Below are positions 15,472-25,337 of a DNA stretch of 64,000 nt, piece after piece. Within the stretch, counting starts at the first letter, position 1, and the number at the start of each line of letters is the position of its first letter. Origin of the DNA: an uncultured Dokdonia sp. GTDB taxonomy: Bacteria > Bacteroidota > Bacteroidia > Flavobacteriales > Flavobacteriaceae. The translations under genes and the position numbers were made by a program. Location: positions 992,001 to 1,056,000 of the forward strand of contig CANNDF010000001.1 in the NCBI GenBank assembly GCA_947503305.1, read 5' to 3'. Under the pieces are notes generated by a model that worked only from the letters and a program-made list of their open reading frames with translations, was not told the origin of the DNA and made no database searches.

Positions 15472-15497
15472 AAAAGCCCGCTATATAGCGGGCTTTT
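15472..15497. terminator. bidirectional terminator
   Basis: Perfect stem AAAAGCCCGCTA / TAGCGGGCTTTT between convergent tadA and the cold shock gene. Confidence 0.9.
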
Positions 15498-15524
15498 GCA
15501 ATCGTAAAAAGATATATCTTATTC

Positions 15525-15722
15525 TTAATCGTGCAATACGCGTACTTGCGCAGCAGTCATTCCTTTTCTTCCTTCTTCTTCTACGTACTCAACTTTATCA
15601 CCTTCAGAGATAGTTTCTCCATTAAGACCTGTAACGTGTACAAAGATGTCTTTACCGGTGTCGTCGTTAGTTATAAAACCATAACCTTTTGACTCATTGA
15701 AAAATTTAACTGTTCCTTCCAT
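15525..15722 (-). CDS. cold shock domain protein
   Basis: 65 aa, a single cold shock domain covering the whole protein: RNP1 KGYGFI (residues 12-17) and RNP2 DIFVHV. Single-stranded RNA/DNA chaperone that melts mRNA structure. Typical CspA length. Preceded by AT-rich DNA; probably monocistronic. Whether it is cold-induced cannot be read from the sequence. Confidence 0.95.
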   Translation of the reverse strand: MEGTVKFFNESKGYGFITNDDTGKDIFVHVTGLNGETISEGDKVEYVEEEGRKGMTAAQVRVLHD

Positions 15723-15817
15723 TATAAAAAATAAAAATATTAATAAAGCGCAAACTTACGTTTTTAATTTTTAACATTTTGTTTCTTGGATGTTTTATTT
15801 TTGTAAACAAATGAGAT

Positions 15818-16078
15818 TCAGGGATTTTTTCCCTTGTTTTCTCGTTGCATTTTAAGAATATTTTCTTTTGTAAGCATGTAATCCTTAATGCTTTTGTTCT
15901 TCCATCGGTGATAAATAAAAGTTGGCATTAAAATAAAAAAACCTCCAGCTACAGCAAGACCAATCATTTTATGGCCTTGTGCTTCATTTTTATTCTGTTT
16001 GTGATAAAAACCATATCCTAGTAATCCTGCAAGTGCAAAAAAGAGTACTATAATAAATATGCGTCTTACTTTATGCAT
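15818..16078 (-). CDS. small membrane protein overlapping aspS
   Basis: 86 aa, two predicted membrane helices (about residues 7-25 and 39-57) separated by a short charged loop, with a long Lys-rich cytosolic tail. Its ATG overlaps the aspS stop codon by 8 nt, so it is translationally coupled to aspS. Codon use and frame look genuine. No family recognised; function unknown. Confidence 0.75.
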   Translation of the reverse strand: MHKVRRIFIIVLFFALAGLLGYGFYHKQNKNEAQGHKMIGLAVAGGFFILMPTFIYHRWKNKSIKDYMLTKENILKMQRENKGKNP

Positions 16079-17819
16079 TCAATCTTAAGTGTAATTCTTT
16101 AAGCTGTTCTTCATCTATAGCAGCTGGAGCATCAATCATGACATCACGACCATTATTGTTTTTTGGAAAAGCTATATAATCACGTATAGTTTCTTGCCCT
16201 CCTAATATTGCTACGAGTCTATCTAGTCCAAATGCGAGTCCTCCATGTGGAGGAGCGCCATATTGGAATGCATCCATTAAAAATCCAAATTGAGCTTGGG
16301 CTTCTTCTGGAGTAAATCCTAGATAATCAAACATCAAGGCTTGTGTTTCTTTATCGTGTATACGTATAGAACCACCGCCTATTTCATTTCCGTTAAGGAC
16401 TAAGTCATATGCATTTGCTTTTACCGCCCCTGGGTCTGTTGCTAATAATTTTATCTGTTCGGGTTTTGGAGATGTAAATGGATGATGCATCGCATGGTAA
16501 TGTCCAGTTTCTTCATCTAGTTCTAACAATGGAAAGTCGATCACCCATAAAGGTGCAAATACTTTCGGGTCTCTGAGACCTAGGCGTTCTGCAAGTTCCA
16601 TACGTAAGGCACTGAGTTGTGTTCTTACTTTATTTACATCACCAGATAAAACACAGATTAAGTCTCCTGGTTTTGCACCTGTGACTTCTGCCCATTTTGC
16701 AAGGTCCTCTTGGTCATAAAACTTATCTACTGATGACTTGTAGGATCCATCATCGTTACATCGGGCATAAACCATTCCTAATGCTCCTACTTGAGGACGT
16801 TTTACCCAGTCTATAAGCTTGTCAATTTCTTTACGAGTATAGCTGTTACCTCCAGGGACAGCGATACCAACAACGAGCTCAGCATTATTAAAAACATTGA
16901 ATTCTTTATGTTGCGCAACGGTATTAAGTTCTCCAAATTCCATCCCAAAACGAATATCAGGCTTGTCATTTCCATACAGACGCATTGCATCATCATATAG
17001 CATTCTTGGAAATTTGTCTATTTCTACACCGTTAACCTCTTTAAGTAAATGACGAGTTAAACCTTCAAAAGTGGCTAGTATATCTTCTTGTTCTACAAAA
17101 GCCATCTCACAATCTATTTGTGTAAACTCAGGTTGACGGTCTGCTCGTAGATCTTCATCTCTAAAACATTTTACGATTTGGAAATATTTATCCATTCCTC
17201 CAACCATAAGAAGTTGTTTAAATGTTTGAGGAGATTGTGGTAGGGCATAAAATTGGCCTTCGTTCATACGAGAAGGTACTACAAAGTCACGAGCTCCTTC
17301 AGGAGTAGACTTAATGAGGTAGGGTGTTTCAACTTCTATAAATTCCTGATTTGAAAGATATTTTCGTACCTCCATTGTCACTTTATGACGAAAAATAAGA
17401 CTGTCTTTAACAGGATTACGACGTATATCTAAATATCGGTATTTCATTCTAAGATCCTCACCTCCATCTGTGGTGTCTTCTATTGTAAAAGGGGGAGTGA
17501 TCGCTGTATTAAGGATCGTAAGTTTGTTAACTAAAATCTCAATATCTCCGGTGGGGATATTTGGGTTTTTAGAAGCACGTTCTATAACAGTTCCTTTTAT
17601 TTGAATGACAAACTCACGTCCTAGTGTACGTGCTTGTTCCATAATAGGAGCAGGTGTTCTTTCTTCATCAAAGATAAGTTGTGTTATGCCATAGCGATCT
17701 CTAAGATCTATCCATATCATAAAACCTTTGTCTCTTGATTTTTGTACCCATCCAGATAGTGTTACTTCCGAATTGATATCACTAGTCCTAAGGCTTCCGT
17801 TGTTATGACTTCTGTACAT
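16071..17819 (-). CDS. aspS: aspartyl-tRNA synthetase
   Basis: 582 aa class IIb synthetase of bacterial type. N-terminal OB-fold anticodon domain ([19 protein letters not shown]), catalytic motifs 2 ([18 protein letters not shown]) and 3 ([12 protein letters not shown]), and the bacterial GAD insertion between them (about residues 290-410). Start supported by the family-typical [11 protein letters not shown] and by a perfect -7 box 30 bp upstream. Forms an operon with the 86-aa membrane protein. Confidence 0.97.
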   Translation of the reverse strand: MYRSHNNGSLRTSDINSEVTLSGWVQKSRDKGFMIWIDLRDRYGITQLIFDEERTPAPIMEQARTLGREFVIQIKGTVIERASKNPNIPTGDIEILVNKLTILNTAITPPFTIEDTTDGGEDLRMKYRYLDIRRNPVKDSLIFRHKVTMEVRKYLSNQEFIEVETPYLIKSTPEGARDFVVPSRMNEGQFYALPQSPQTFKQLLMVGGMDKYFQIVKCFRDEDLRADRQPEFTQIDCEMAFVEQEDILATFEGLTRHLLKEVNGVEIDKFPRMLYDDAMRLYGNDKPDIRFGMEFGELNTVAQHKEFNVFNNAELVVGIAVPGGNSYTRKEIDKLIDWVKRPQVGALGMVYARCNDDGSYKSSVDKFYDQEDLAKWAEVTGAKPGDLICVLSGDVNKVRTQLSALRMELAERLGLRDPKVFAPLWVIDFPLLELDEETGHYHAMHHPFTSPKPEQIKLLATDPGAVKANAYDLVLNGNEIGGGSIRIHDKETQALMFDYLGFTPEEAQAQFGFLMDAFQYGAPPHGGLAFGLDRLVAILGGQETIRDYIAFPKNNNGRDVMIDAPAAIDEEQLKELHLRLNA

Positions 17820-17848
17820 GTATTTTAGTGCGTTTTTTAACTGAATTG

Positions 17849-17856
17849 CAAAAATA
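17849..17856 (-). promoter_or_regulatory. -7 box of aspS
   Basis: TATTTTTG on the minus strand, exact TAnnTTTG match, giving a leader of about 25 nt. Confidence 0.5.
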
Positions 17857-17902
17857 GTAAGTTATAGATTGTTAATGGCTATCACTAGATATTTTTTGAG
17901 AG

Positions 17903-17922
17903 TATGCTTTCGCGAAAGCGTA
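17903..17922. repeat. GCTTTCGCGAAAGC palindrome, copy 3
   Basis: Core 17906-17919 exact; outer TAT/GTA arms nearly symmetric. It lies between the hemD terminator and the aspS promoter. Confidence 0.9.
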
Positions 17923-17955
17923 AAAAAACCCATAACAATAGCCATGGGTTTTTAT
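17923..17955 (-). terminator. terminator after hemD
   Basis: AAAAACCCAT and ATGGGTTTTT arms (10 bp) around a 10-nt loop, 17 bp past the hemD stop codon. Confidence 0.75.
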
Positions 17956-17971
17956 ATTGAGAGGAGTAAAT

Positions 17972-18718
17972 CTATTTCTTGTTTACTTCTTTTATATATT
18001 TTTCTAAGGCCATTGTCATAGATGGTGTTTCAGGAGTAGGCGCTTGTATGTCTATTTTAAGTCCAGCTTCTTTTGCTGCTTTAACCGTGGTGTTTCCAAA
18101 TACAGCAATACGTGTATCATTTTGTTTAAAATTAGGAAAGTTATGAAGTAAAGATTCTATACCACTTGGGCTAAAGAAAACAAGAACATCATAAAATACA
18201 TTTTCTAAATTGGATAAATCACTTACTACTGTTTTGTAAAAAATAGATTGCTTCCAGTCTACTCCTAGGTCATTTAAACTCTGCGGAACAATAGGCTTTA
18301 ACTTATCGGAAGAGGGGAGTAAGAATTTTTCATTCTTATGTTTTTTTACAAGAGGAGTCATCTCTGCAAATGTGCGTTTACCAACATAGATTTTACGTTT
18401 ACGATAGACCACATATTTTTGTAGATAGTAAGCAACAGCTTCGCTCTGGCAAAAATATTTCATAGTATCTGGTACTTTGAATCGCATTTCCTCAGCAATT
18501 CTAAAGAAATGATCTACAGCATTACGACTTGTAAGTATAATTGCTGAATAATCATTAAGATCTACCTTTTGTATACGTACTTCTTTACTAGAAACTCCTT
18601 CCACATGAATAAATGGAATGAAATCTATCTTTACGCGTTGTCTCTGCTCTAACTCAAAATAAGGTGAGTTTTCTACTTTTGGCTTAGGTTGTGAGACCAA
18701 AATAGTTTTCACTTTCAT
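17972..18718 (-). CDS. hemD: uroporphyrinogen-III synthase
   Basis: 248 aa two-lobed enzyme closing hydroxymethylbilane to uroporphyrinogen III (heme/siroheme pathway). The family has low sequence conservation; recognisable elements are ILTSRNAVDHFF in lobe 1 and VLVFFSPSGIESLLHNF...RIAVFGNTTVKAAKEAGL in lobe 2, ending with the usual PTPETPSMTMAL. It follows the DUF4271 gene by 27 bp on the same strand, the standard pairing in Bacteroidota. Confidence 0.88.
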   Translation of the reverse strand: MKVKTILVSQPKPKVENSPYFELEQRQRVKIDFIPFIHVEGVSSKEVRIQKVDLNDYSAIILTSRNAVDHFFRIAEEMRFKVPDTMKYFCQSEAVAYYLQKYVVYRKRKIYVGKRTFAEMTPLVKKHKNEKFLLPSSDKLKPIVPQSLNDLGVDWKQSIFYKTVVSDLSNLENVFYDVLVFFSPSGIESLLHNFPNFKQNDTRIAVFGNTTVKAAKEAGLKIDIQAPTPETPSMTMALEKYIKEVNKK

Positions 18719-18745
18719 ATACGCTCTTTAAATTTTATAAAACGC

Positions 18746-19405
18746 CTACCTATTTATGTATAAATGATACAAAATATAATAGGGTGCTATTTCGAGAGTG
18801 CAAAAATACAAAATAAAATAAGACGGGAGGCTAAGAATTTGATCTCTATATTTCCTTAATATTGAGATTGTTGAAATTAGGTATAATATTATGATTAATA
18901 CTAAGCAACCGTAGATAAAAAAATGTGAAATAGGATCGTTATAAACAATAAAACTGCAGATAATAATAAGTAATAATCCCAGAAAGTTTTTAAACCCTAA
19001 CTTGCGAAATAAGTATATATTCATAAGGTCTTTAATATTGAGAAGATAGCCTATTATTTTTTCAAAAGACATTTTTACAATTTCAAATAGTGTATATCCT
19101 ATTAAAATTTTTAGATATAATCCCAACATTTCTGAAGATTCCTGATTGTGTAGAATACAGTATCCTAAAAAGATGAACAATGAAAACAAGCAGAGCTGTA
19201 TAAGTAATAAAATAGCATTGAAAGGATTCCATAATGCTTGTTCTTTTGAACGAACAGTTGCATATTTATCTATTCCAATGAGTAAAACAAAATCTTGAAA
19301 CCGTTGATTATAAGCAAGTTTAACAGCAGCAATACCGATAATACATACCAGTAGCAGTAGTGTTATCCAGTCTTTGTTTAGAATAGCTCTTAGTGTTGTC
19401 TCCAA
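18746..19405 (-). CDS. DUF4271 membrane protein
   Basis: 219 aa integral membrane protein with about six hydrophobic segments. The DUF4271 pattern is recognised from KDWITLLLL..., the central GYTLFEIVKMSFEKIIGYLLNI and the C-terminal LPSYFILYFCTLEIAPYYILYHL. It is restricted to Bacteroidota and regularly precedes hemD. Role unknown; the linkage hints at heme biosynthesis or a membrane partner, which is inference. Confidence 0.85.
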   Translation of the reverse strand: METTLRAILNKDWITLLLLVCIIGIAAVKLAYNQRFQDFVLLIGIDKYATVRSKEQALWNPFNAILLLIQLCLFSLFIFLGYCILHNQESSEMLGLYLKILIGYTLFEIVKMSFEKIIGYLLNIKDLMNIYLFRKLGFKNFLGLLLIIICSFIVYNDPISHFFIYGCLVLIIILYLISTISILRKYRDQILSLPSYFILYFCTLEIAPYYILYHLYINR

Positions 19406-19488
19406 TGGTCTTATTTAAGATGCGTTAAAAATACCATAATTAAGTACAAAAGCCATAGTATTGTTATTTTCTCCATTCATAAAATAAG

Positions 19489-19496
19489 TACATTTG
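19489..19496 (+). promoter_or_regulatory. -7 box of the glycosyltransferase-pyrC-DUF4296 operon
   Basis: TACATTTG, exact TAnnTTTG match, giving a leader of about 12 nt before the ATG at 19513. Confidence 0.5.
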
Positions 19497-19512
19497 TCCC
19501 AAAGTAAATGTA

Positions 19513-20241
19513 ATGGCAAACGCATTAGTTGTTATACCAACATATAATGAAATTGAAAATATAGAACGTTTAGTGCGTAATATTTTTACATTACAACGCG
19601 CTTTTCATATTTTGATAGTAGATGATGGCTCCCCTGATGGTACTGGAGCAAAAGTGAAAGAGTTACAATTGCATTATAATGAGCGTTTATTTCTTATAGA
19701 ACGAAAAGGGAAATTAGGCCTTGGTACTGCTTATATAGAAGGGTTTAAATGGGCATTGCATAATGAATATGATTATATTTTTGAGATGGATGCCGATTTT
19801 TCTCATAATCCCAATGATCTTATTCGATTGTATAATGCATGCGCAAAGGATGGCGCCGATATTGCTATAGGTTCTAGATATGTAACTGGAGTAAATGTGG
19901 TAAATTGGCCTATGGGAAGGGTTCTTTTGTCATGGGGAGCTTCTAAATATGTAAGGCTTGTTACTGGAATGAATATACATGATACAACGGCAGGCTTTAT
20001 TTGTTATAGAAAAGAAGTTTTAGAAGCTATAGATCTAGACAAAATACGTTTTGTAGGATATGCTTTTCAAATTGAAATGAAGTATAAGGCCTATAATAAG
20101 CAGTTTAAAATTAAAGAAATACCTGTAGTGTTTACAGATAGAACACGAGGACAAAGTAAAATGAGTTCAGGAATTATCTCAGAAGCTATTTTTGGAGTAA
20201 TTCGATTACGATTACAATACCTTTTTAAGGGGAGAAACTAA
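19513..20241 (+). CDS. polyprenol-phosphate mannosyltransferase-like glycosyltransferase (GT2)
   Basis: 242 aa. GT-A fold of the dolichol-phosphate mannose synthase group: VVIPTYNEIENIERLV, DDGSPDGTG, the EMDADFSHNPNDL metal-binding DxD region, GSRYVTGVNVVNWPMGR and the DRTRGQSKMS end motif. Lacks C-terminal membrane helices, so a soluble or peripheral enzyme that loads a sugar from a nucleotide donor onto polyprenyl phosphate for extracytoplasmic glycosylation. Sugar identity is not decided by sequence. Stop and next start overlap (TAATG), coupling it to pyrC. Confidence 0.88.
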   Translation: MANALVVIPTYNEIENIERLVRNIFTLQRAFHILIVDDGSPDGTGAKVKELQLHYNERLFLIERKGKLGLGTAYIEGFKWALHNEYDYIFEMDADFSHNPNDLIRLYNACAKDGADIAIGSRYVTGVNVVNWPMGRVLLSWGASKYVRLVTGMNIHDTTAGFICYRKEVLEAIDLDKIRFVGYAFQIEMKYKAYNKQFKIKEIPVVFTDRTRGQSKMSSGIISEAIFGVIRLRLQYLFKGRN

Positions 20242-21581
20242 TGAAGAAAGTATTAATAAAAGACGCGCACATAGTAAATGAGGGAACCATTTTTCATGGA
20301 GATATCCTTATTGATGACGGTATTATTATTGAAATAGGTGAGAGTATAAGTGCAAAATCATCTGATGTAAATGTTTTTGATGCAGAAGGGAAACATTTAA
20401 TTCCTGGAGTTATCGATGATCAAGTACATTTTAGAGAACCAGGGCTTACTCATAAAGCTACCATACATACAGAGTCTAAAGCAGCTGTTGCAGGAGGGAT
20501 TACCTCTTTTATGGAAATGCCTAATACAAATCCTCAAACAACAACTATTGAAAAATTAGAAGAAAAGTTTGCAGTTGCTGCGGCAACTTCTCATGCCAAT
20601 TATTCTTTTATGTTTGGTGGGACTAATGATAATCTTGAAGAAATTCTAAAAGTAGATTCAAAGAATGTTGCTGGATTAAAACTATTCTTAGGTAGTTCTA
20701 CGGGGAATATGTTGGTAGATAATGAAGACGTTTTAGAGAAAATATTTTCTTCTACAGATTTATTGATTTCTGTGCATTGCGAGGATGAGGCAACTATACA
20801 AAATAACCTTGCAATATATAAAGAACGCTATGGGGACGATATTCCTATACATTTACACCCTATTATTCGCAGTGAGGAAGCGTGTTATATTTCGTCTTCA
20901 AATGCAATTGCTCTGGCCAAAAAAACAGGAGCACGTCTTCATGTATTTCATATCTCTACGGGTAAAGAAACAACACTTTTTGACAATAGTATTCCTTTAG
21001 AAGAAAAGAAAATTACTGCAGAAGTGTGTATTCATCATTTGTGGTTTTCAAATGAAGATTATGAAAATAAAGGGACCCTTATAAAATGGAATCCTGCTGT
21101 AAAAACAACACAAGACAGAGATGCATTGTTTGAAGCATTACTCGATGATCGATTAGATGTTATCGCAACAGATCATGCACCTCACACATCTGAAGAAAAG
21201 GATCAGGTGTATACAAAAGCACCTAGTGGGGGCCCTCTTGTACAACATGCATTACCTGCTATGCTAGAGTTTTATCATCAAGGACGTATTACCTTAGAAA
21301 AAATTGTTGAAAAGATGTGTCACAATCCTGCTATTCTATTTCAAGTAGAAGGTCGTGGTTTTATAAAAGAGGGATATAAGGCAGATTTAGTTTTGATAGA
21401 TTTAAATGCACCCTGGACAGTACAAAAAGAGAATATCTTATATAAGTGTGGATGGTCCCCTTTTGAAGGGACTACTTTCAAATCTAGAGTAACCCATACC
21501 TTTGTAAATGGGCGTTTAGCGTATAAAAATTTTAAGGTATACGATGAGAAATTTGGAGAACGATTAACGTTTGATAGGTAA
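20241..21581 (+). CDS. pyrC: dihydroorotase
   Basis: 446 aa amidohydrolase of the class I type, forming dihydroorotate in pyrimidine synthesis. Seen: GVIDDQVHFREPGLTHKA, MEMPNTNPQT, AGLKLFLGSSTG (carbamylated Lys), SVHCEDEA, LHVFHISTGKE and ATDHAPHT (catalytic Asp). In most class I enzymes the first motif is HxH; here the first His is Gln (QVH), as I recall being usual in Bacteroidota homologues, so metal coordination may differ. Joined to both neighbours by TAATG overlaps. Confidence 0.93.
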   Translation: MKKVLIKDAHIVNEGTIFHGDILIDDGIIIEIGESISAKSSDVNVFDAEGKHLIPGVIDDQVHFREPGLTHKATIHTESKAAVAGGITSFMEMPNTNPQTTTIEKLEEKFAVAAATSHANYSFMFGGTNDNLEEILKVDSKNVAGLKLFLGSSTGNMLVDNEDVLEKIFSSTDLLISVHCEDEATIQNNLAIYKERYGDDIPIHLHPIIRSEEACYISSSNAIALAKKTGARLHVFHISTGKETTLFDNSIPLEEKKITAEVCIHHLWFSNEDYENKGTLIKWNPAVKTTQDRDALFEALLDDRLDVIATDHAPHTSEEKDQVYTKAPSGGPLVQHALPAMLEFYHQGRITLEKIVEKMCHNPAILFQVEGRGFIKEGYKADLVLIDLNAPWTVQKENILYKCGWSPFEGTTFKSRVTHTFVNGRLAYKNFKVYDEKFGERLTFDR

Positions 21582-22087
21582 TGAAAAGTAGCGTTTACAT
21601 ACTTTTAGTACTCTTTTTATTAAGTAGTTGTCAAGATATTAAACCTATAGAAGCTCCCGATGATCTTATAGACAGAACGACTATGGAGTCTATTATCTAT
21701 GATATCGCAATTGTAAATAGTGCGCGAGGACATAATGTGCAAAGGCTTAGTCAAAATGGAGTTTCTCCTGAGAAATATATTTTTGAAAAATATAATATAG
21801 ATAGTTTACAGTTTAATAGTAGTACGTTATACTATGCCTCGGATTTAGAAAGGTATAAAGAAATGTATGCCACTGTTGAAAAACGACTAGTAGCAGAACA
21901 TACCTACTATGACTCAATTGCCAAAGAAGAAAAAAGGATAAAAGATTCTATACGTACTGCCACAGCTCAAAAAATCCGTAAGAAAAAAGATAGTTTAAAA
22001 AATAAAAAAGAAAAGAAAGATAGTATCCCACAAAATAGAGATAGCATTATAAAAGGAATAGAGTCTGTTATAGATTCTGTACAATAA
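21581..22087 (+). CDS. DUF4296 lipoprotein
   Basis: 168 aa. Signal peptide with lipobox FLLSSC (lipidated Cys 17). The DUF4296 core follows (DDLIDRTTMESIIYDIAIVNSARG ... YIFEKYNIDSLQFNSSTLYYAS), then a very Lys-rich, coiled-coil-like tail. Found next to pyrC in many Bacteroidota; function unknown. Start codon overlaps the pyrC stop. Its 3' end overlaps the convergent epimerase gene by 20 nt. Confidence 0.85.
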   Translation: MKSSVYILLVLFLLSSCQDIKPIEAPDDLIDRTTMESIIYDIAIVNSARGHNVQRLSQNGVSPEKYIFEKYNIDSLQFNSSTLYYASDLERYKEMYATVEKRLVAEHTYYDSIAKEEKRIKDSIRTATAQKIRKKKDSLKNKKEKKDSIPQNRDSIIKGIESVIDSVQ

Positions 22088-23066
22088 TGTGTTTTTTGAT
22101 ACGATCTAAGGTTTCTTGAATGGGAGTAGGGATATAACCCAATTCTGACTTTACTTTATCAGCACTATATTCTTTAACTTCTTGTACCGATAATGCTCCT
22201 ATCTTAGTAAGTCTTCGTTTACGGGTAAAAACCCCTCTTAAAGCATCCAATACAACAAGTATTCGTAATAATCCACTAGAAAGTGGTCTTGTAGGCATTT
22301 TTTTAGAAAGACTTTGAGCGATTTTTTTAAATAATGTTTTGTAGGAGATATTTTGTGATACAAGGATATATCGCTCTTTAGTGATATCGCTTTTTTGTCC
22401 AATAATCATAAGCTGGACGACATCTTTTACATCTATAATACCAGAGCTTCCTTTTGGAAAAAAGGAACGTTCTTTTAAAATATGATCAAATAAAACGCCA
22501 CTTCCTTTTGTATAATCTCCTTCTCCTAAAATAATTCCCGGATTAAATAGTATCGCAGGTAATCCTTCTTGAGTGCCTCGCCATACTTCCATCTCTGCTC
22601 CATATTTTGAGATAGCATATACAGAGTTTTCTTCATTAGGATCCCAGATATTTTCTTCTGTAATAGGATTTGTAGGTAATTTACTTAAGGTCGCAATAGA
22701 ACTTAGGTAACAAAGCTTTTTAATACCTTTTGAGAGACACAGATTTACCACATTTGCAGTGCCTTCAATATTTGTTTTTACAAGTTTATGGAAATCATAG
22801 GGATCAAAAGAAATCAATGCCGCACAATGATATACATATGTTATATTTTTAAAACAAGGGGTTAGTGTTGGGATTTCTGTAATGTCTGCTTGTAACCATT
22901 CTATAGTTTTAAATCGGGATTCCGCTTTCGCGAAAGCAAAAAAATCCTCCACTTTCTGTAAGCGATCATAAGTTCTAAATAGCGCACGTACAGAGGTTTC
23001 CTCTTCTGTGAGTTTGAGCAATAAATGCATTCCGACGAGACCAGTACCTCCTGTAACTAAAATCAT
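22068..23066 (-). CDS. NAD-dependent epimerase/dehydratase family protein
   Basis: 332 aa extended short-chain dehydrogenase. Rossmann motif VTGGTGLVGMHLLLKL at the N-terminus, catalytic YAISKYGAE (Tyr-x-x-x-Lys), and LSSIATLSK before it. Cytosolic oxidoreductase or epimerase; the substrate is not deducible and the sequence resembles the dihydroflavonol-reductase-like branch. An exact palindrome core lies inside the gene (22924-22937), encoding AFAKA. Transcribed alone toward the pyrC operon, with which it shares a 20-nt tail overlap. Confidence 0.87.
   Translation of the reverse strand: MILVTGGTGLVGMHLLLKLTEEETSVRALFRTYDRLQKVEDFFAFAKAESRFKTIEWLQADITEIPTLTPCFKNITYVYHCAALISFDPYDFHKLVKTNIEGTANVVNLCLSKGIKKLCYLSSIATLSKLPTNPITEENIWDPNEENSVYAISKYGAEMEVWRGTQEGLPAILFNPGIILGEGDYTKGSGVLFDHILKERSFFPKGSSGIIDVKDVVQLMIIGQKSDITKERYILVSQNISYKTLFKKIAQSLSKKMPTRPLSSGLLRILVVLDALRGVFTRKRRLTKIGALSVQEVKEYSADKVKSELGYIPTPIQETLDRIKKHIIVQNL
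22924..22937. repeat. GCTTTCGCGAAAGC palindrome, copy 4 (coding)
   Basis: Exact core inside the epimerase gene, read on the minus strand as GCT TTC GCG AAA GC: Ala-Phe-Ala-Lys-Ala. Confidence 0.9.
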
Positions 23067-23121
23067 TGGTATAAATATAATGTACTCTGTCGATCTAAGG
23101 CTAGAACGACACTTTAATTTT

Positions 23122-23129
23122 TATCTTTG
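23122..23129 (+). promoter_or_regulatory. -7 box of tyrS
   Basis: TATCTTTG, exact TAnnTTTG match, about 18 nt leader. Confidence 0.5.
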
Positions 23130-23151
23130 CACCTTCTAAAAAGAAATATCA

Positions 23152-24447
23152 ATGATCAAAAATTTTGTTGAAGAACTACAATGGAGAGGAATGGTGCATG
23201 ATGTAATGCCCCATACAGAAGAACATCTTATGGAAGCCATGCGTAGTGCATATGTGGGTTTTGATCCTACTGCAGACTCTTTACATATAGGTAATCTTGT
23301 TCCTATTATGTTACTTGCTCATTTCCAAAGATCTGGACACAAGCCCGTTGCGTTAGTAGGTGGTGCTACAGGAATGATAGGAGATCCTTCGGGTAAATCA
23401 TCTGAGCGTAATTTGCTGGATGAAAAAACACTCCGTCACAACCAAGAATGCGTCCGTAATCAATTATCACAATTCCTAGATTTTACGTCAGGAGAGCAGA
23501 ATGAGGCCGTCATGGTAAATAACTATGACTGGATGAAGGATTTTTCTTTTTTAGATTTTATAAGAGATGTCGGTAAGCATATTACTGTAAATTATATGAT
23601 GGCAAAAGATTCTGTAAAAAATCGTCTTTTTGGAGAATCTACAGAAGGAATGTCTTTTACAGAGTTTACTTATCAGCTTGTACAGGGGTATGATTTTTTA
23701 CACTTATATCAAAACAATGATTGCTCCTTACAAATGGGAGGTAGTGATCAATGGGGAAATATCACTACGGGTACAGAATTAATACGTCGCATAGGTGGAG
23801 GAAAAGGATATGCACTTACATGTCCATTAATTACAAAATCTGATGGGAGTAAATTTGGGAAGAGTGAAGGAGGTAATGTGTGGTTGGATGCAAAACGTAC
23901 TTCTCCTTATAAATTTTATCAATATTGGTTAAATACTAGTGATGAAGATGCTGCGAAGTACATTAAGATTTTTACTTTTTTAGATCAAAAAGAAATAGAA
24001 GCTATTTGTACAGAACATGATGGTCAAGAACATAGGAAAATACTTCAAAAACGTCTTGCTAAAGAAGTAACTATCACGGTACATGGTGAAGAATCTTATG
24101 CTAAAGCCGAAGAGGCTTCAAATATACTTTTTAGTAAAACTGCTGCAGAAGATATTAAAAAAATAGATGAAGAGACATTCTTAAGTATTTTTGAAGGTGT
24201 CCCCCAAGCTGAATTACCACGATCTGAATTTGAAAACGGTTTGGATATCATTGGTGCATTAGCAGGGAAAACAGATTTTTTAAAATCTAATGGAGAAGCA
24301 AGAAGAGCTCTCAAAGAAAATTCGGTATCTGTGAATTTTGTAAAAGTTAAAGAAGGTTTTATGATTGAAGAAAATGATTTGATTAATAATCGTTTTGTTT
24401 TGGTCCAGAGAGGGAAGAAAAACAAGTACCTTATAAAGGTGATCTAA
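23152..24447 (+). CDS. tyrS: tyrosyl-tRNA synthetase
   Basis: 431 aa class Ic enzyme. HIGH-type motif HIGN in [15 protein letters not shown], tyrosine-binding [10 protein letters not shown] and [16 protein letters not shown]-type KFGKSEGG, and a C-terminal S4 RNA-binding domain (about 365-431). Full usual length. Start fits a strong -7 box; ends in a long hairpin terminator. Monocistronic. Confidence 0.97.
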   Translation: MIKNFVEELQWRGMVHDVMPHTEEHLMEAMRSAYVGFDPTADSLHIGNLVPIMLLAHFQRSGHKPVALVGGATGMIGDPSGKSSERNLLDEKTLRHNQECVRNQLSQFLDFTSGEQNEAVMVNNYDWMKDFSFLDFIRDVGKHITVNYMMAKDSVKNRLFGESTEGMSFTEFTYQLVQGYDFLHLYQNNDCSLQMGGSDQWGNITTGTELIRRIGGGKGYALTCPLITKSDGSKFGKSEGGNVWLDAKRTSPYKFYQYWLNTSDEDAAKYIKIFTFLDQKEIEAICTEHDGQEHRKILQKRLAKEVTITVHGEESYAKAEEASNILFSKTAAEDIKKIDEETFLSIFEGVPQAELPRSEFENGLDIIGALAGKTDFLKSNGEARRALKENSVSVNFVKVKEGFMIEENDLINNRFVLVQRGKKNKYLIKVI

Positions 24448-24462
24448 GTTCCATTTTCTATA

Positions 24463-24506
24463 AAAAGAAACATCCTGTTAGATTCGTCTAACAGGATGTT
24501 TCTTTT
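24463..24506. terminator. strong bidirectional terminator
   Basis: A perfect 20-bp stem around a TTCG loop, flanked by A- and T-rich ends, between convergent tyrS and the first YHS gene. Confidence 0.92.
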
Positions 24507-24529
24507 AAGCGTTGTATAGATATATGTGA

Positions 24530-24982
24530 CTAGTTTTTATACTTTACTTCACTCCAACGTTTATCTGCTTTGGGTTTAAGTGTTTCTGGGCCTTCTTTTT
24601 TCCACTTTTCATGTGTATTTCTACCCCAAGAGTTATAAAACATAAATAGTTTACCATCTCGTATTTCATATGTTTCAGGATCTGCATCTACCTTTTTACC
24701 ATTTGTAGCAAGAGCGTATGCACAATAGCCACCATATTGAGGGACATATTTACTAGGGTTTGCATTAAATTTATCTAGATTAGCTTGAGAAGCAAACTTA
24801 TATTTTGCCCCATCATGTGTAGCAACATATTTTTTATTTCCTTCTACAGTTTTATTGTTAAAATACTCGGTTACATCATAACCTTCTGCGATATATCCTT
24901 TATCTAAATAATAGTCAATTTGCTGTGCGTATGTAGACATTCCTATGAATAATCCAATAAGCATAATCGTTAATTTTTTCAT
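24530..24982 (-). CDS. secreted YHS-domain protein (copy 1)
   Basis: 150 aa. Signal peptide (residues 1-19, ending MSTYAQ) and one YHS domain (GYDVTEYFNNKTVEGNKKYVATHDGAKYKFASQANLDKFNANPSKYVPQYGGYCAYA), then EIRDGKLFMFYNSWGRNT. YHS domains are small, often metal-associated folds found in copper ATPases and monooxygenases; here exported to the periplasm. Function unproven. About two thirds identical by eye to the copy at 25338, so a tandem duplication. No Fur-like box was seen upstream of this copy. Confidence 0.83.
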   Translation of the reverse strand: MKKLTIMLIGLFIGMSTYAQQIDYYLDKGYIAEGYDVTEYFNNKTVEGNKKYVATHDGAKYKFASQANLDKFNANPSKYVPQYGGYCAYALATNGKKVDADPETYEIRDGKLFMFYNSWGRNTHEKWKKEGPETLKPKADKRWSEVKYKN

Positions 24983-25337
24983 CTGATAATTGTTGTTTGT
25001 TGATTTTTTACTTTATAACCTCTCTGTCGTCATACATTTGTAAACCTTAACAGAAATAGTCAATTTTTCCTTATTTTTTTAATCCTCATTTATGGTAATG
25101 TGATTTTATATGGGTTTAATAGAGTACAAGCTGTTAGTTTCTAAAGAAAATTCTTAGCGTGATGAATGCACTACATATTAAGGATACATATTTAATTTAG
25201 AAATATAGTTTAGATATAGTTTTGTATGGTATCATGAAGAAGATGTAAAATTAAGACATGCAAAAACCCTGGCGGGCCTTAAGAAGCACAACCAGGGTTT
25301 TCTAACTAACTAACCAATCAATTATGAATAACTTTTA
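24983..25337. other. 355-bp spacer between the two YHS genes
   Basis: No gene seen. It contains the promoter region of copy 1 (no convincing -7 box found) and, at its right end, the terminator of copy 2. The remainder is AT-rich without clear repeats. Confidence 0.5.
25262..25303 (-). terminator. terminator after YHS copy 2
   Basis: AAAACCCTGG and CCAGGGTTTT arms around a roughly 20-nt loop, 35 bp past the stop codon of the 25338 gene. Confidence 0.75.

Noticed and set aside
25141-25260. Possible small RNA in the YHS spacer
   Set aside because: No promoter box, stable stem or coding frame is seen; only AT-rich sequence before the terminator.
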